Below, piece after piece: positions 1-6,068 of a DNA stretch of 6,625 nucleotides. Below the pieces are notes generated by a model that worked only from the letters and a program-made list of their open reading frames with translations, was not told the DNA's origin and made no database searches. The DNA is from Sutterella parvirubra YIT 11816. Its GTDB lineage: Bacteria > Pseudomonadota > Gammaproteobacteria > Burkholderiales > Burkholderiaceae_F. The DNA is taken from the NCBI RefSeq assembly GCF_000250875.1, contig NZ_JH604943.1, positions 7,206 through 13,830 on the forward strand, given 5' to 3'. Each line of letters starts with the position of its first letter. Positions within the stretch are counted from its first letter, which is position 1. The position numbers and the translations under genes were made by a program.

Positions 1-1028
1 GCGTCGCGCTGCGCGACCCCCGCCCGCCAGCGGGCTTCCTGGTCGCCGCGGGTCTTGATCGCGTCGCGGGCGGCGGCGAGACACTCCTCCTGCTCGCGGG
101 CGCGCACGACCGCGCGGTGGGCTTCGTCCAACTCGTCGAACTCGCGCGCGAGGTTGGCGGCGGTTTCAAACGTGCGCGGTTCTTCGAGCATGAAGTCCCG
201 CAGGAAGGTGTTCAAGTCGCCCAGGTTCTTCGCGGATTGGGCCTTGGCGAGGAGCTTCATCGCGCTCTTGTCGCGGATGCGGAAGAGTTCGCGGAAGCGC
301 TCACCGTAGGCCGAGAACGTCTGATAGACCTCGGGGTTCGGCAGCGACCGGCGCAGCCACTTGAAGTCGAAGGACGCGAACTGCGCGAAGCCGCGGAAGG
401 CCTGGAGGTTGAAGGTCCAGGGGGAGCGCAGCACGTAGTACATGCGGTTCACCTTGCTCTCTTCGGTCGAGTCGCCCTTCACGTACGCGACCATCATGAG
501 GGTGACGGCTTCGCCCGTGAGGTCTTCGAGCGTCAACGCGATCGCCGAGAAGGTCGAGCCCGTGCGGCTGTACTGCGTCGTCGTGCGCGTGCCGCGCTCG
601 TCGGTTTCGGTCTGCGTGCCGAAGGCGCCTCGGAGGTAGCTCATCAGGGAGCGGTCCCCGCGGCGCTTGTCGCCTTCGCGCGCCGCGGCGTTGTAGTCGG
701 GCGCGGGGAAGAGGAGCGTCACCATGGCGTCCAAAAGCGTCGACTTCCCCGAGCCCGAGGCCCCCACGAAGAGGAAGCCTTTGCGCGCGATCGGCACGTC
801 GTGGTACCCGGTGAAGGTCCCCCAGTTGAGGATCTGAAGACGCGTGGCGCGGAATTGGTTGAGCCCCGCCAGGAGGTCTTCCTGACCGGACCGACCGCCC
901 GTCGGCTTTTCGCCCGCGGACTCGTACCCGGCCGGGGTCGTCCCGGCCTCCATCGCGTCGATCTGACTCCCGTCGTCGAAGGCTTCGAGTTCGGGGGCGA
1001 TGGTCGTTTCGGTGTCGCGCACGCTCAT
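1..1028 (-). CDS. jetC: JetC (MksB/MukB-like SMC ATPase of Wadjet), 5' part only, runs off left edge
   Basis: This is the motor subunit of the Wadjet condensin, an SMC-like ATPase that hydrolyses ATP to extrude DNA loops together with JetA and JetB. The window shows the first 342 codons; relatives are roughly 1,100 residues or more, so the coiled coil, hinge and C-terminal Walker B half lie to the left. Residues 1-56 are an extra polar N-terminal stretch. The ATPase head begins near residue 57 (FRATRLQILNWGTF), a typical start for this family, and Walker A is GASGSGKST at residues 89-97. The stretch around residues 109-135 (PDYNAAAREGDKRRGDRSLMSYLRG) also matches the family pattern. Start: the ATG overlaps the jetB stop as ATGA, with GGAGG 7 nt upstream (1036-1040), so translation is probably coupled. 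Family assignment is by recalled motifs and operon context, not by a search. Confidence 0.9.
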   Translation of the reverse strand, partial: MSVRDTETTIAPELEAFDDGSQIDAMEAGTTPAGYESAGEKPTGGRSGQEDLLAGLNQFRATRLQILNWGTFTGYHDVPIARKGFLFVGASGSGKSTLLDAMVTLLFPAPDYNAAAREGDKRRGDRSLMSYLRGAFGTQTETDERGTRTTTQYSRTGSTFSAIALTLEDLTGEAVTLMMVAYVKGDSTEESKVNRMYYVLRSPWTFNLQAFRGFAQFASFDFKWLRRSLPNPEVYQTFSAYGERFRELFRIRDKSAMKLLAKAQSAKNLGDLNTFLRDFMLEEPRTFETAANLAREFDELDEAHRAVVRAREQEECLAAARDAIKTRGDQEARWRAGVAQRD

Positions 1029-1945
1029 CGGGCGGCCTCCGTCGTGAAGAGGTTCTTGTTGTCGGACGTGTCGGTGACGTCCGCGGGTTCGGCGGTCTCG
1101 GCAGCTTCATCGACGCTCACGGCGCCTTCCGCATCGAGTTCGGCGCGGCCCACGCGGTTCGCCTTGTCCTTGTAGGCGGCGGTGAGCTTCGCGACGTCGT
1201 CGGCGGTGAAGAGACGCGGCAGCGTCGGGCTCACCTCCAAGGCGGACGTCCCGCGAAGGGGAAGAAGCAGTCGGCGGGCGGTCAAGCGCGACACCACGCC
1301 CGAGACGTGCCGGCGGAAGGCCTGCTCGTCCTTGAAGGCGGTGCGGTCGTAGAGCTTGAGCGCCTCGGCGATTTCTTCGGGCGTCACGACGGTGCGCTCG
1401 TCGGCGGCGCCGGCGTTCCGCATCATCTTTTCGCGAAGTTCCAGAAGGGCGCAGCTGTCGAGGAAGTTGAGCCTCTGGGTGTGAAGGAGCGACGGGGCCT
1501 TCAAGTCCCCGGTCTCCGCGCGGCGGAGCATCGCGACGCCGGCCTCTTCGTCCAAGAGGAGGTCGAGGATGAGGTCGGAGACGCGGCTCCGGATCACGGC
1601 TTCGTTGGTCAAAAGCACGCGCCAGAGCTTCGGGTGGCGGTCGCGGCGGAGGCACGGCCCTCGGAGCAGCGCCACCAACACGCGGCGCACGTTGAAGGGG
1701 AGCTCGCCCGTGTCGCCGGGCCAGAGGCCGGAGGCGTCGTCATCGTCTTCGTCGGCGTCGTCGTCCGCTTCGTCGGCCGCGTCGTCCTGATCGCCGTCTT
1801 CCGCGTCGGCTTCTTCGGCTTCCGCTTCGCCGAAATCGAATTCGGCTTCCTGTTCCGCTTCTTCGACTTCAGCGGCCTCGATTTCCAACGCGTCCGCGTA
1901 GGCCAAAAGATCGTCCGGCAGCTGGTCGTCCTTCTCTTCCGTCAT
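1025..1945 (-). CDS. jetB: JetB (MksE/MukE-like, DUF4194) Wadjet subunit
   Basis: This is the MukE-like winged-helix accessory subunit of the Wadjet condensin; in the known complexes it sits on the JetA kleisin and helps form the DNA-holding chamber. It is 306 aa. From the chosen start, residues about 82-260 are a clear DUF4194 domain: NVRRVLVALLRGPCLRRDRHPKLW, then a DLILDLLLDEEAGVAMLRR segment, NFLDSCALLELREKM, and a final LEVSPTLPRLFTADDVAKLTAAY. Residues about 21-71 form a striking acidic tail, with some 30 Asp/Glu in 51 residues and no Lys or Arg, which is not part of the conserved domain. A short variable tail follows the domain. Start: ATG at 1945 has AAGGA 7 nt upstream (1953-1957); a TTG at 1969 is in frame but lacks this spacing. 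The gene lies 69 bp after jetA and overlaps jetC by ATGA. Confidence 0.9.
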   Translation of the reverse strand: MTEEKDDQLPDDLLAYADALEIEAAEVEEAEQEAEFDFGEAEAEEADAEDGDQDDAADEADDDADEDDDDASGLWPGDTGELPFNVRRVLVALLRGPCLRRDRHPKLWRVLLTNEAVIRSRVSDLILDLLLDEEAGVAMLRRAETGDLKAPSLLHTQRLNFLDSCALLELREKMMRNAGAADERTVVTPEEIAEALKLYDRTAFKDEQAFRRHVSGVVSRLTARRLLLPLRGTSALEVSPTLPRLFTADDVAKLTAAYKDKANRVGRAELDAEGAVSVDEAAETAEPADVTDTSDNKNLFTTEAAR

Positions 1946-2014
1946 CCTGTCGTCCTTCTCAATCTTCAATGCAATTCGTTCGGTTCAGTTCGCTCACCAC
2001 GACCATGGGGCCGC

Positions 2015-3901
2015 TCACCGCGCAAACGGGTCCGCGAGGCCGCGCGCCTGCGCGCTTTGGCGGGCGCTCCGCATCATGCGCGCGACCCCGGTGGTCGTGA
2101 AGACCAACTTCGGGATCTCGGCCGACACGTCGCCTCCGGCGCGGTCGGTCCAGCTGATCGTTTCGTGTTGGGGTGCGAGGAGACTCCCCGGCGCGGTCTC
2201 GCCGTGAAGGTCCGTGCCCGAGGGCCAGACGTCGGGCATGGGCAAGCCCCGGTAGTCGTTCGCGGCGGCGGAGGGGTCCGCGCGGAAGGCCTGAATGCCT
2301 TCGGCGGAGAGTTCCACGCCGCCCGAGAGGTGCCCTTCGTCCATCGCGGCCGCGAGCGCGGAGATGCGCTTCGAGCGGCGTTTGGGCGCTTTGGGCGTCT
2401 TGGGAGCCTTGACGTCCTGACCCGTCAACTGCGCCTCCGTCACGGCTTCGAGCGCCTCGGCGGCGGCCGAGAGGACGGCGTCGGAGGCGGCGGATTCAGG
2501 CGCTTCAGCGGCATCCACCGATTCAGCGGCTTCCGCGGCCTCACCGTACCGGGCGGCGAGCGTCAGAAGCCCCACGATGCTCCCCAAGCCCTGATGGTTG
2601 GGGACGTGCGACCAGACTTCGGAAACCGACACCTTCCCGCGGCCCTCCATCTTGGCGAGCCCGAGCGCCTCGACCACGGCAAGGCGGAGCTCGCCGTAGT
2701 TGATTTCCGCAAAGCGGATGCGCTGGGCGAGCGCCTCGCGGTCGATTTCGGGCGGGGGCGCGACGGAGACGTCGTAGTTTTCGACGTCGACCGAGGGGTC
2801 GTCCAACTCATACTGCGTCGGCGAATGGATGTCGGCGTTGGGGAGGACGAGCTCGAGGAACGTTTTCCTTTGATGCGCGTCCTCGCGGGCCGCGGCCGCG
2901 GCCGCACGCGCTTCACGCAGAAGCTGCCCCATGCGGCGCTCCTCTACGTACTCGCGCGACTCGACGAATTGGCGCAGGCTCTGCGCGAGGCGCCGCATCA
3001 CGTCGTGCGTGTCCATGGAGCGGGAGAGGAGTTCGCTTCGGAGCTGCGCGAGGGTGCGCCGTTCGCGGAGCGACAATTCCCCGTAGAAGGGCTGCTGCGT
3101 GATGCGCTCCAGCGCGGCTTCCATTTCCGCGGAGGCGCTCTCGTTCGTGAGCAACCGGTAGAACCCCGTGAAGGCGAGGCCCGCTTCGCTCTGCGCGATC
3201 TCGTCGTAGCCCGCGAAGAATCGCTCCAGCACGTCGCCACGCGACCCTTCGCTCGTCATGATGCGCTCGCGCAGGTCGAGGTTGAGCCGGTCGAACTCTT
3301 CGCGCACGCTGCGGAAGTCGTTCAACAACTCCGCGAAGAGCTCCAGAATGTCTCCCGTGCGGGCCTGCGCGGCGTCCTTCCCTAAGACCGTCCTTGCGCC
3401 GGCTTTGACGGCCGCGATCTCTTCGTCGATGCGGCGCTTTTCGGCTTCGAGCTGTTCGATCCGTCGGGCGGGGTCGGGGTCGGCGTCCTGCGCCAACTTC
3501 ACGACCGCGTGCGCGAGCATTTCGAGGCGGCTTTCCGACGGCCCCGAGCGGCGCGTCAACGCGCGCGAAAGGATGCGGATCGCTTCCAATGCGCCGGCGG
3601 TCAATTCGTACTGCTCTTCCAGGGCCCCTGCGGGGAGCCTCGTCACCAGGTACCCCTCGCGCACGAAGCGGGCGGCAAGAGCGCGGGCGTCTTCGGGCGA
3701 GACGGCTTCGAGCGTCGCCTCGGCCCAAAGGGGCGCGAGGCGCTCCAGAAAGACGGAGCCCGGCAGCGTGCGCTCCTCTTCGTAGAGGAGCGCCTGCAGA
3801 ATGCCGATCACGAGCGGGCCCTGCTGGCTCGCGAGAAGCCGCCACATCGGGGCGTCGCGGAGCGTGCGGTAGCGTGCGGTCAGTTCACGTGCGGAGGACA
3901 A
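2015..3901 (-). CDS. jetA: JetA (MksF/MukF-like kleisin, DUF3375) Wadjet subunit
   Basis: This is the kleisin-type subunit that bridges the JetC heads and binds JetB in the Wadjet condensin. It is 628 aa from the chosen start. Visible in order are the N-terminal winged-helix region with the family hallmark (RDAPMWRLLASQQGPLVIGIL, residues about 15-35), a predicted coiled coil (about 142-212), the FTGFYRLLTNE block (about 244-254), a second helical part, and the C-terminal elements VSEVWSHVPNHQGLGSIVGLLTLA and HETISWTD...IPKLVFTT. Between those last two sits a low-complexity insertion of about 125 residues, making the protein longer than the usual roughly 500. Start: TTG at 3901 has AAGG 7 nt upstream, and the 16 codons between the ATG at 3949 and this TTG include AGG, TTT, CCA, AAA, GGT and TTT, unlike the rest of the gene. 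ATG 3949 or TTG 4045 are possible alternatives. It is the first gene of the visible operon. Confidence 0.88.
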   Translation of the reverse strand: MSSARELTARYRTLRDAPMWRLLASQQGPLVIGILQALLYEEERTLPGSVFLERLAPLWAEATLEAVSPEDARALAARFVREGYLVTRLPAGALEEQYELTAGALEAIRILSRALTRRSGPSESRLEMLAHAVVKLAQDADPDPARRIEQLEAEKRRIDEEIAAVKAGARTVLGKDAAQARTGDILELFAELLNDFRSVREEFDRLNLDLRERIMTSEGSRGDVLERFFAGYDEIAQSEAGLAFTGFYRLLTNESASAEMEAALERITQQPFYGELSLRERRTLAQLRSELLSRSMDTHDVMRRLAQSLRQFVESREYVEERRMGQLLREARAAAAAAREDAHQRKTFLELVLPNADIHSPTQYELDDPSVDVENYDVSVAPPPEIDREALAQRIRFAEINYGELRLAVVEALGLAKMEGRGKVSVSEVWSHVPNHQGLGSIVGLLTLAARYGEAAEAAESVDAAEAPESAASDAVLSAAAEALEAVTEAQLTGQDVKAPKTPKAPKRRSKRISALAAAMDEGHLSGGVELSAEGIQAFRADPSAAANDYRGLPMPDVWPSGTDLHGETAPGSLLAPQHETISWTDRAGGDVSAEIPKLVFTTTGVARMMRSARQSAQARGLADPFAR

Positions 3902-3908
3902 GGGAAAA

Positions 3909-3912
3909 CCTT
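3909..3912 (-). promoter_or_regulatory. Shine-Dalgarno site deciding the jetA start
   Basis: AAGG on the minus strand lies 7 nt before the TTG at 3901. The same 7-nt spacing is seen for jetB, jetC and the ATPase gene at 5886. It sits in a short tandem repeat (GGAAAACCTTTT then GGAAACCTTTC on the plus strand, 3903-3925) that is much less GC-rich than the coding DNA on its left. The upstream ATG at 3949 has only a weak GGGA. Confidence 0.45.
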
Positions 3913-4107
3913 TTGGAAACCTTTCGGGGTGAGCGGCGCGGAACCGCATGAAAATCCCAATATTGTCGCACGGATGCGCTTTCTTGAGGCGGCGCCGACT
4001 AAGGAAGGACGCGTAGTCCGGGGCGTCGGGCGGTGGTTTCGTCAAACGTGCCTGCCGGGTTGTCGGCGGGGCCCTCCGCGAGGCTCAGAATCGCCCGGCG
4101 GCGGGCC

Positions 4108-4113
4108 TATCAT
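4108..4113 (+). promoter_or_regulatory. Candidate -10 element for the deacylase gene
   Basis: TATCAT lies about 60 bp upstream of the ATG at 4172 and is one of the few AT-rich hexamers in this GC-rich gap. No recognisable -35 sits at 16-18 bp, so the call rests on the hexamer and its position alone. Confidence 0.3.
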
Positions 4114-4171
4114 GGTGGGACCCGCATCATCCCCCGACAAAGAACCGAAAAACGAGGAGGAGACCCCCGAC

Positions 4172-4648
4172 ATGTCCCGCGAGAAGGCGAAGGCTTGGTT
4201 GGACGCGCACGGCTACGGCGAGCGCGTCATCGTGATGGAGGAATGCACGGCGACGGTGGCTTTGGCCGCCGCGGCGCTCGGGTGCGAACCCGCCCACATC
4301 GCGAAGACGATGGCCTTCGAGGGGCGTGAGGGCGAGGGGCCCATCCTCGTTCTCGCGGCGGGGGACGCGAAGATCTCGTCGTCCCTCTTCAAGAAAACGT
4401 TCGGACTCACCGCCCGGATGATCAAGGGCGACGTTTTGGAAGGGAAGGTCGGTCACACCCCGGGCGGCGTATGTCCCTTCGGGGTCAACCCCGGGATCTC
4501 GGTCTGGCTCGACCGGTCGCTTCTCGCTTTTGAGTACGTCTATCCCGCCTGCGGCGACGACCGCACGGCGGTGAAGTTCCGTCCCGAGGAGCTCTATGAG
4601 GCCGCGGAGGCGAAGGGGTGGGTGGAGGTGACGAAGCCGAGGGAGTGA
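4172..4648 (+). CDS. YbaK/EbsC (ProX-type) aminoacyl-tRNA deacylase
   Basis: This is a trans-editing enzyme of the YbaK/ProX fold. Family members hydrolyse mischarged tRNAs such as Cys-tRNA(Pro) or Ala-tRNA(Pro) in the cytoplasm; the exact substrate cannot be read from sequence. It is 158 aa, a normal full length for a single-domain member. The family's conserved lysine is K45 in HIAKTMAF (residues 42-49), and the glycine/proline-rich loop GGVCPFG is at residues 98-104, followed by VYPACGDDRTAVKF, also typical. The start is ATG at 4172, with GAGGAGGAG at 4154-4162, about 9 nt upstream. It is divergent from jetA and convergent with the ATPase gene, whose stop lies 2 bp away. It looks like an ordinary housekeeping gene and there is no sign that it belongs to the Wadjet operon. 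Confidence 0.9.
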   Translation: MSREKAKAWLDAHGYGERVIVMEECTATVALAAAALGCEPAHIAKTMAFEGREGEGPILVLAAGDAKISSSLFKKTFGLTARMIKGDVLEGKVGHTPGGVCPFGVNPGISVWLDRSLLAFEYVYPACGDDRTAVKFRPEELYEAAEAKGWVEVTKPRE

Positions 4649-4650
4649 AC

Positions 4651-5886
4651 TTACGCCTTGGTTTCAGAAGGATCGAGCAGCCAATCCAAAACGTTGAGCT
4701 GCTTGATCCCGTTGATGTTCCGGCCGGCGCCCAACGTGTCCAGTGTCAGCAGGAAACGTTCGTGATTGTCCCGAATCCCGCTGAAGGCGCCGACTTCGCG
4801 CTTGTAGACCTCAGGATCCAAAACGCTTGTTGATACCTGATAGTAGTGAACGTCGTCGCCTCGCAGAGCCACGAAGTCGACTTCGTTTTGTCCCGCTTTC
4901 CCAATGAAGACGGATGTGTAGCGTCGCCGGAGCTCAAGGAAGACGATGTTTTCGAGCAGTCGTCCGTAGGCCGGATCGCTGGCGTGGACCAGTCGTCGAT
5001 GTAGTCCGGGGTCGCACAGGTAGTACTTTTCCTGCGTCGTCAGAATTTTCCGTCCCACGACGTCGTATCGCGGCACCTTGAGGAAGATGTAGGACGCCTC
5101 AATCCCCGTAAGGTAGGCCGAAATAGTCTTGTTGGAGACGGTGTGGCCGGCGCTGACAAGCGTGTTGGTGATGTTGCGCGCGGAGACGGCGCTCCCGATG
5201 AGGGACGCCAACGTATTGACGAGTTTTCGAAGCAGATTCGCGTCCCGCAACTCAAGTCGGCTTTGGATGTCTCGGAATAGAACCCCCGTCACGAGCATCT
5301 CATAGTAGTCGTTGAGCAAGGCGTCGTTGTCGCGAAGGACCGCGGCCGCCGGAAAGGAACCGATATTCACGTACCGGTTGAAATCCTCTTCCTTGGTGTA
5401 TTGGTCGGACTCGACCGCAAGTCGGAACTCGGCGAAAGAGTACGGCATGACTTCCAAAGGCATGTATCGGCCGGTCAGGTACGTGGCCAACTCCCCGGAG
5501 AGAAGGTATGCATTGGAGCCGGTGACGTACACGTCGAGGTTCGGTTTGAGCAGCAGACTGTTGAGAACGTGCTCGAAGCCGACGCACTCTTGAACTTCGT
5601 CGATGTAGACGTAATGGGTTTCGTCGTCAACGATGCGGCAGATGATGCTTTGGTAGAGCCCCTCAGCGCTCTTGGCCTGCTCGTCAGCGATGTCGTCCAA
5701 GTTGAAGCTGATGATGTGATTCTCAGGAACACCCTCTCGGCGCAACGCTTCCCTGTGCAGATGGAGAAGCGTCGACTTTCCCGAGCGCCGAGGTCCCATG
5801 ATGACCTTGATGAAATGCGTTTGACGCAAACGTTGCAGGCGATCGAGGTAGCTCGTGCGTGGGATGAGATGCGGAGGAGTGTTCAT
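4651..5886 (-). CDS. AAA_14 / DUF4143 family ATPase
   Basis: This is a 411-aa ATP-binding protein of a widespread but poorly characterised family with an AAA+ domain followed by DUF4143. Walker A is GPRRSGKST (residues 31-39), Walker B is YVYIDEVQE (about 92-100), and the sensor-like TGSNAYLLSGE is at about 122-132, followed by the family block TGRYMPLEVMPYSFAEF (about 138-154). The C-terminal DUF4143 part contains LENIVFLELRRR (about 311-322) and GKAGQNEVDFVALRG (about 329-343), the signature of a PD-(D/E)xK-like fold. Where an active nuclease would have ExK, this protein reads YQVSTS, so catalysis is unlikely. Start: ATG at 5886 has AGGA 7 nt upstream (5894-5897). Its G+C content is clearly lower than the jet genes, suggesting separate acquisition. 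Its biological role is unknown; some relatives are linked to mobile elements or toxin-antitoxin-like behaviour, which is not shown here. Confidence 0.88.
   Translation of the reverse strand: MNTPPHLIPRTSYLDRLQRLRQTHFIKVIMGPRRSGKSTLLHLHREALRREGVPENHIISFNLDDIADEQAKSAEGLYQSIICRIVDDETHYVYIDEVQECVGFEHVLNSLLLKPNLDVYVTGSNAYLLSGELATYLTGRYMPLEVMPYSFAEFRLAVESDQYTKEEDFNRYVNIGSFPAAAVLRDNDALLNDYYEMLVTGVLFRDIQSRLELRDANLLRKLVNTLASLIGSAVSARNITNTLVSAGHTVSNKTISAYLTGIEASYIFLKVPRYDVVGRKILTTQEKYYLCDPGLHRRLVHASDPAYGRLLENIVFLELRRRYTSVFIGKAGQNEVDFVALRGDDVHYYQVSTSVLDPEVYKREVGAFSGIRDNHERFLLTLDTLGAGRNINGIKQLNVLDWLLDPSETKA
4670..4709 (+). terminator. 12-bp stem-loop just after the deacylase stop, inside the convergent gene
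   Basis: GGATCGAGCAGC (4670-4681) pairs with GCTGCTTGATCC (4698-4709) with a single G-T pair and a 16-nt loop. It begins 22 nt after the deacylase stop codon and lies within the last codons of the ATPase gene. No T-tract follows, so it is not a classical intrinsic terminator; it could stabilise or define the 3' end of the deacylase transcript, since the two genes are only 2 bp apart. Confidence 0.35.
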
Positions 5887-5920
5887 GGTGAGATCCTGTT
5901 TTTGTTTTGAGCACGTACAG

Positions 5921-5993
5921 TACACAAAACTAAGGAAACATCATTTTTGTGTAGTATAGGTCTCCAAAAGCGAAAAAACAAGAATTTTGTGTA
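5921..5993. promoter_or_regulatory. Three TTTTGTGTA operator-like sites around the ATPase promoter
   Basis: TTTTGTGTA occurs at 5945-5953 and 5985-5993, exactly 40 bp apart, and its complement TACACAAAA at 5921-5929. One copy lies 3 bp upstream of the -35, one overlaps the -10 edge and predicted start site, and one lies in the leader. The 5985 copy is extended into a dyad, GTGTA-6 bp-TACAC (5989-6004), and the 5921 copy adjoins GTACAGTAC (5915-5923). This arrangement suits repression by a DNA-binding protein; which protein is not evident. Confidence 0.5.
5953..5981 (-). promoter_or_regulatory. Sigma-70-type promoter of the ATPase gene
   Basis: On the minus strand the -35 is TTGTTT (5981-5976) and the -10 is TATACT (5958-5953), with a 17-bp spacer. 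Transcription would begin near 5946, leaving a leader of about 60 nt before the ATG at 5886. It is the best promoter in the window, and its flanks carry repeated 9-mers that look like operators. Confidence 0.65.
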
Positions 5994-6021
5994 GCGTGAT
6001 ACACGGAACCCATAAAAACAC

Positions 6022-6051
6022 CGAAACCGTGTCGCATGCAACACGGTTTCG
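6022..6051. terminator. Perfect 11-bp hairpin, possible terminator or origin dyad
   Basis: CGAAACCGTGT (6022-6032) and ACACGGTTTCG (6041-6051) are exact inverted repeats around an 8-nt loop that contains GCATGC. On the minus strand a GTGTTTTTA tail follows, and on the plus strand ATCGTTTTG follows, so it could terminate transcripts arriving from either side, in particular from the iteron side before the ATPase promoter. The T-tracts are short. Its position directly beside iterons means a replication-origin dyad is an alternative. Confidence 0.45.
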
Positions 6052-6068
6052 ATCGTTTTGACTTTTCG

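Larger units (their letters stand above)
3902..4171. other. Divergent intergenic region between jetA and the deacylase gene
   Basis: About 270 bp separate the two divergently transcribed genes, assuming the TTG start for jetA. It should hold both promoters. On the minus strand a CAATAT sequence (about 3959-3964) in an otherwise GC-rich stretch is a possible -10 for the jet operon, giving a leader of about 50 nt to the TTG, but no convincing -35 accompanies it. On the plus strand TATCAT (4108-4113) is a candidate -10 for the deacylase. No strong operator or terminator is seen. Confidence 0.5.

Noticed and set aside
301..1110. Minus-strand frame overlapping jetC in another phase
   Set aside because: Arg/Pro-rich shadow of jetC; the true frame is open from 1028 to the window edge.
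117..1175. 352-codon plus-strand frame opposite jetC
   Set aside because: Same antisense artefact; the minus strand has Walker A and a clear start.
1962..2006. 15-codon ATG frame in the jetA-jetB gap, minus strand
   Set aside because: No Shine-Dalgarno sequence and no recognisable peptide; likely chance.
1307..3385. 692-codon open frame on the plus strand opposite jetA and jetB
   Set aside because: It is antisense to two well-supported genes, has an Arg/Gly/Val-rich composition typical of the opposite strand of GC-rich coding DNA, and shows no family motif.
3509..4171. In-frame upstream extension of the deacylase making a 379-codon protein
   Set aside because: The extension runs antisense through jetA and the promoter region; the 158-aa form is the normal family length and has a strong Shine-Dalgarno site.
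5401..5910. 169-codon plus-strand frame opposite the ATPase gene
   Set aside because: Antisense to Walker A and Walker B coding sequence, with no motif and no promoter.
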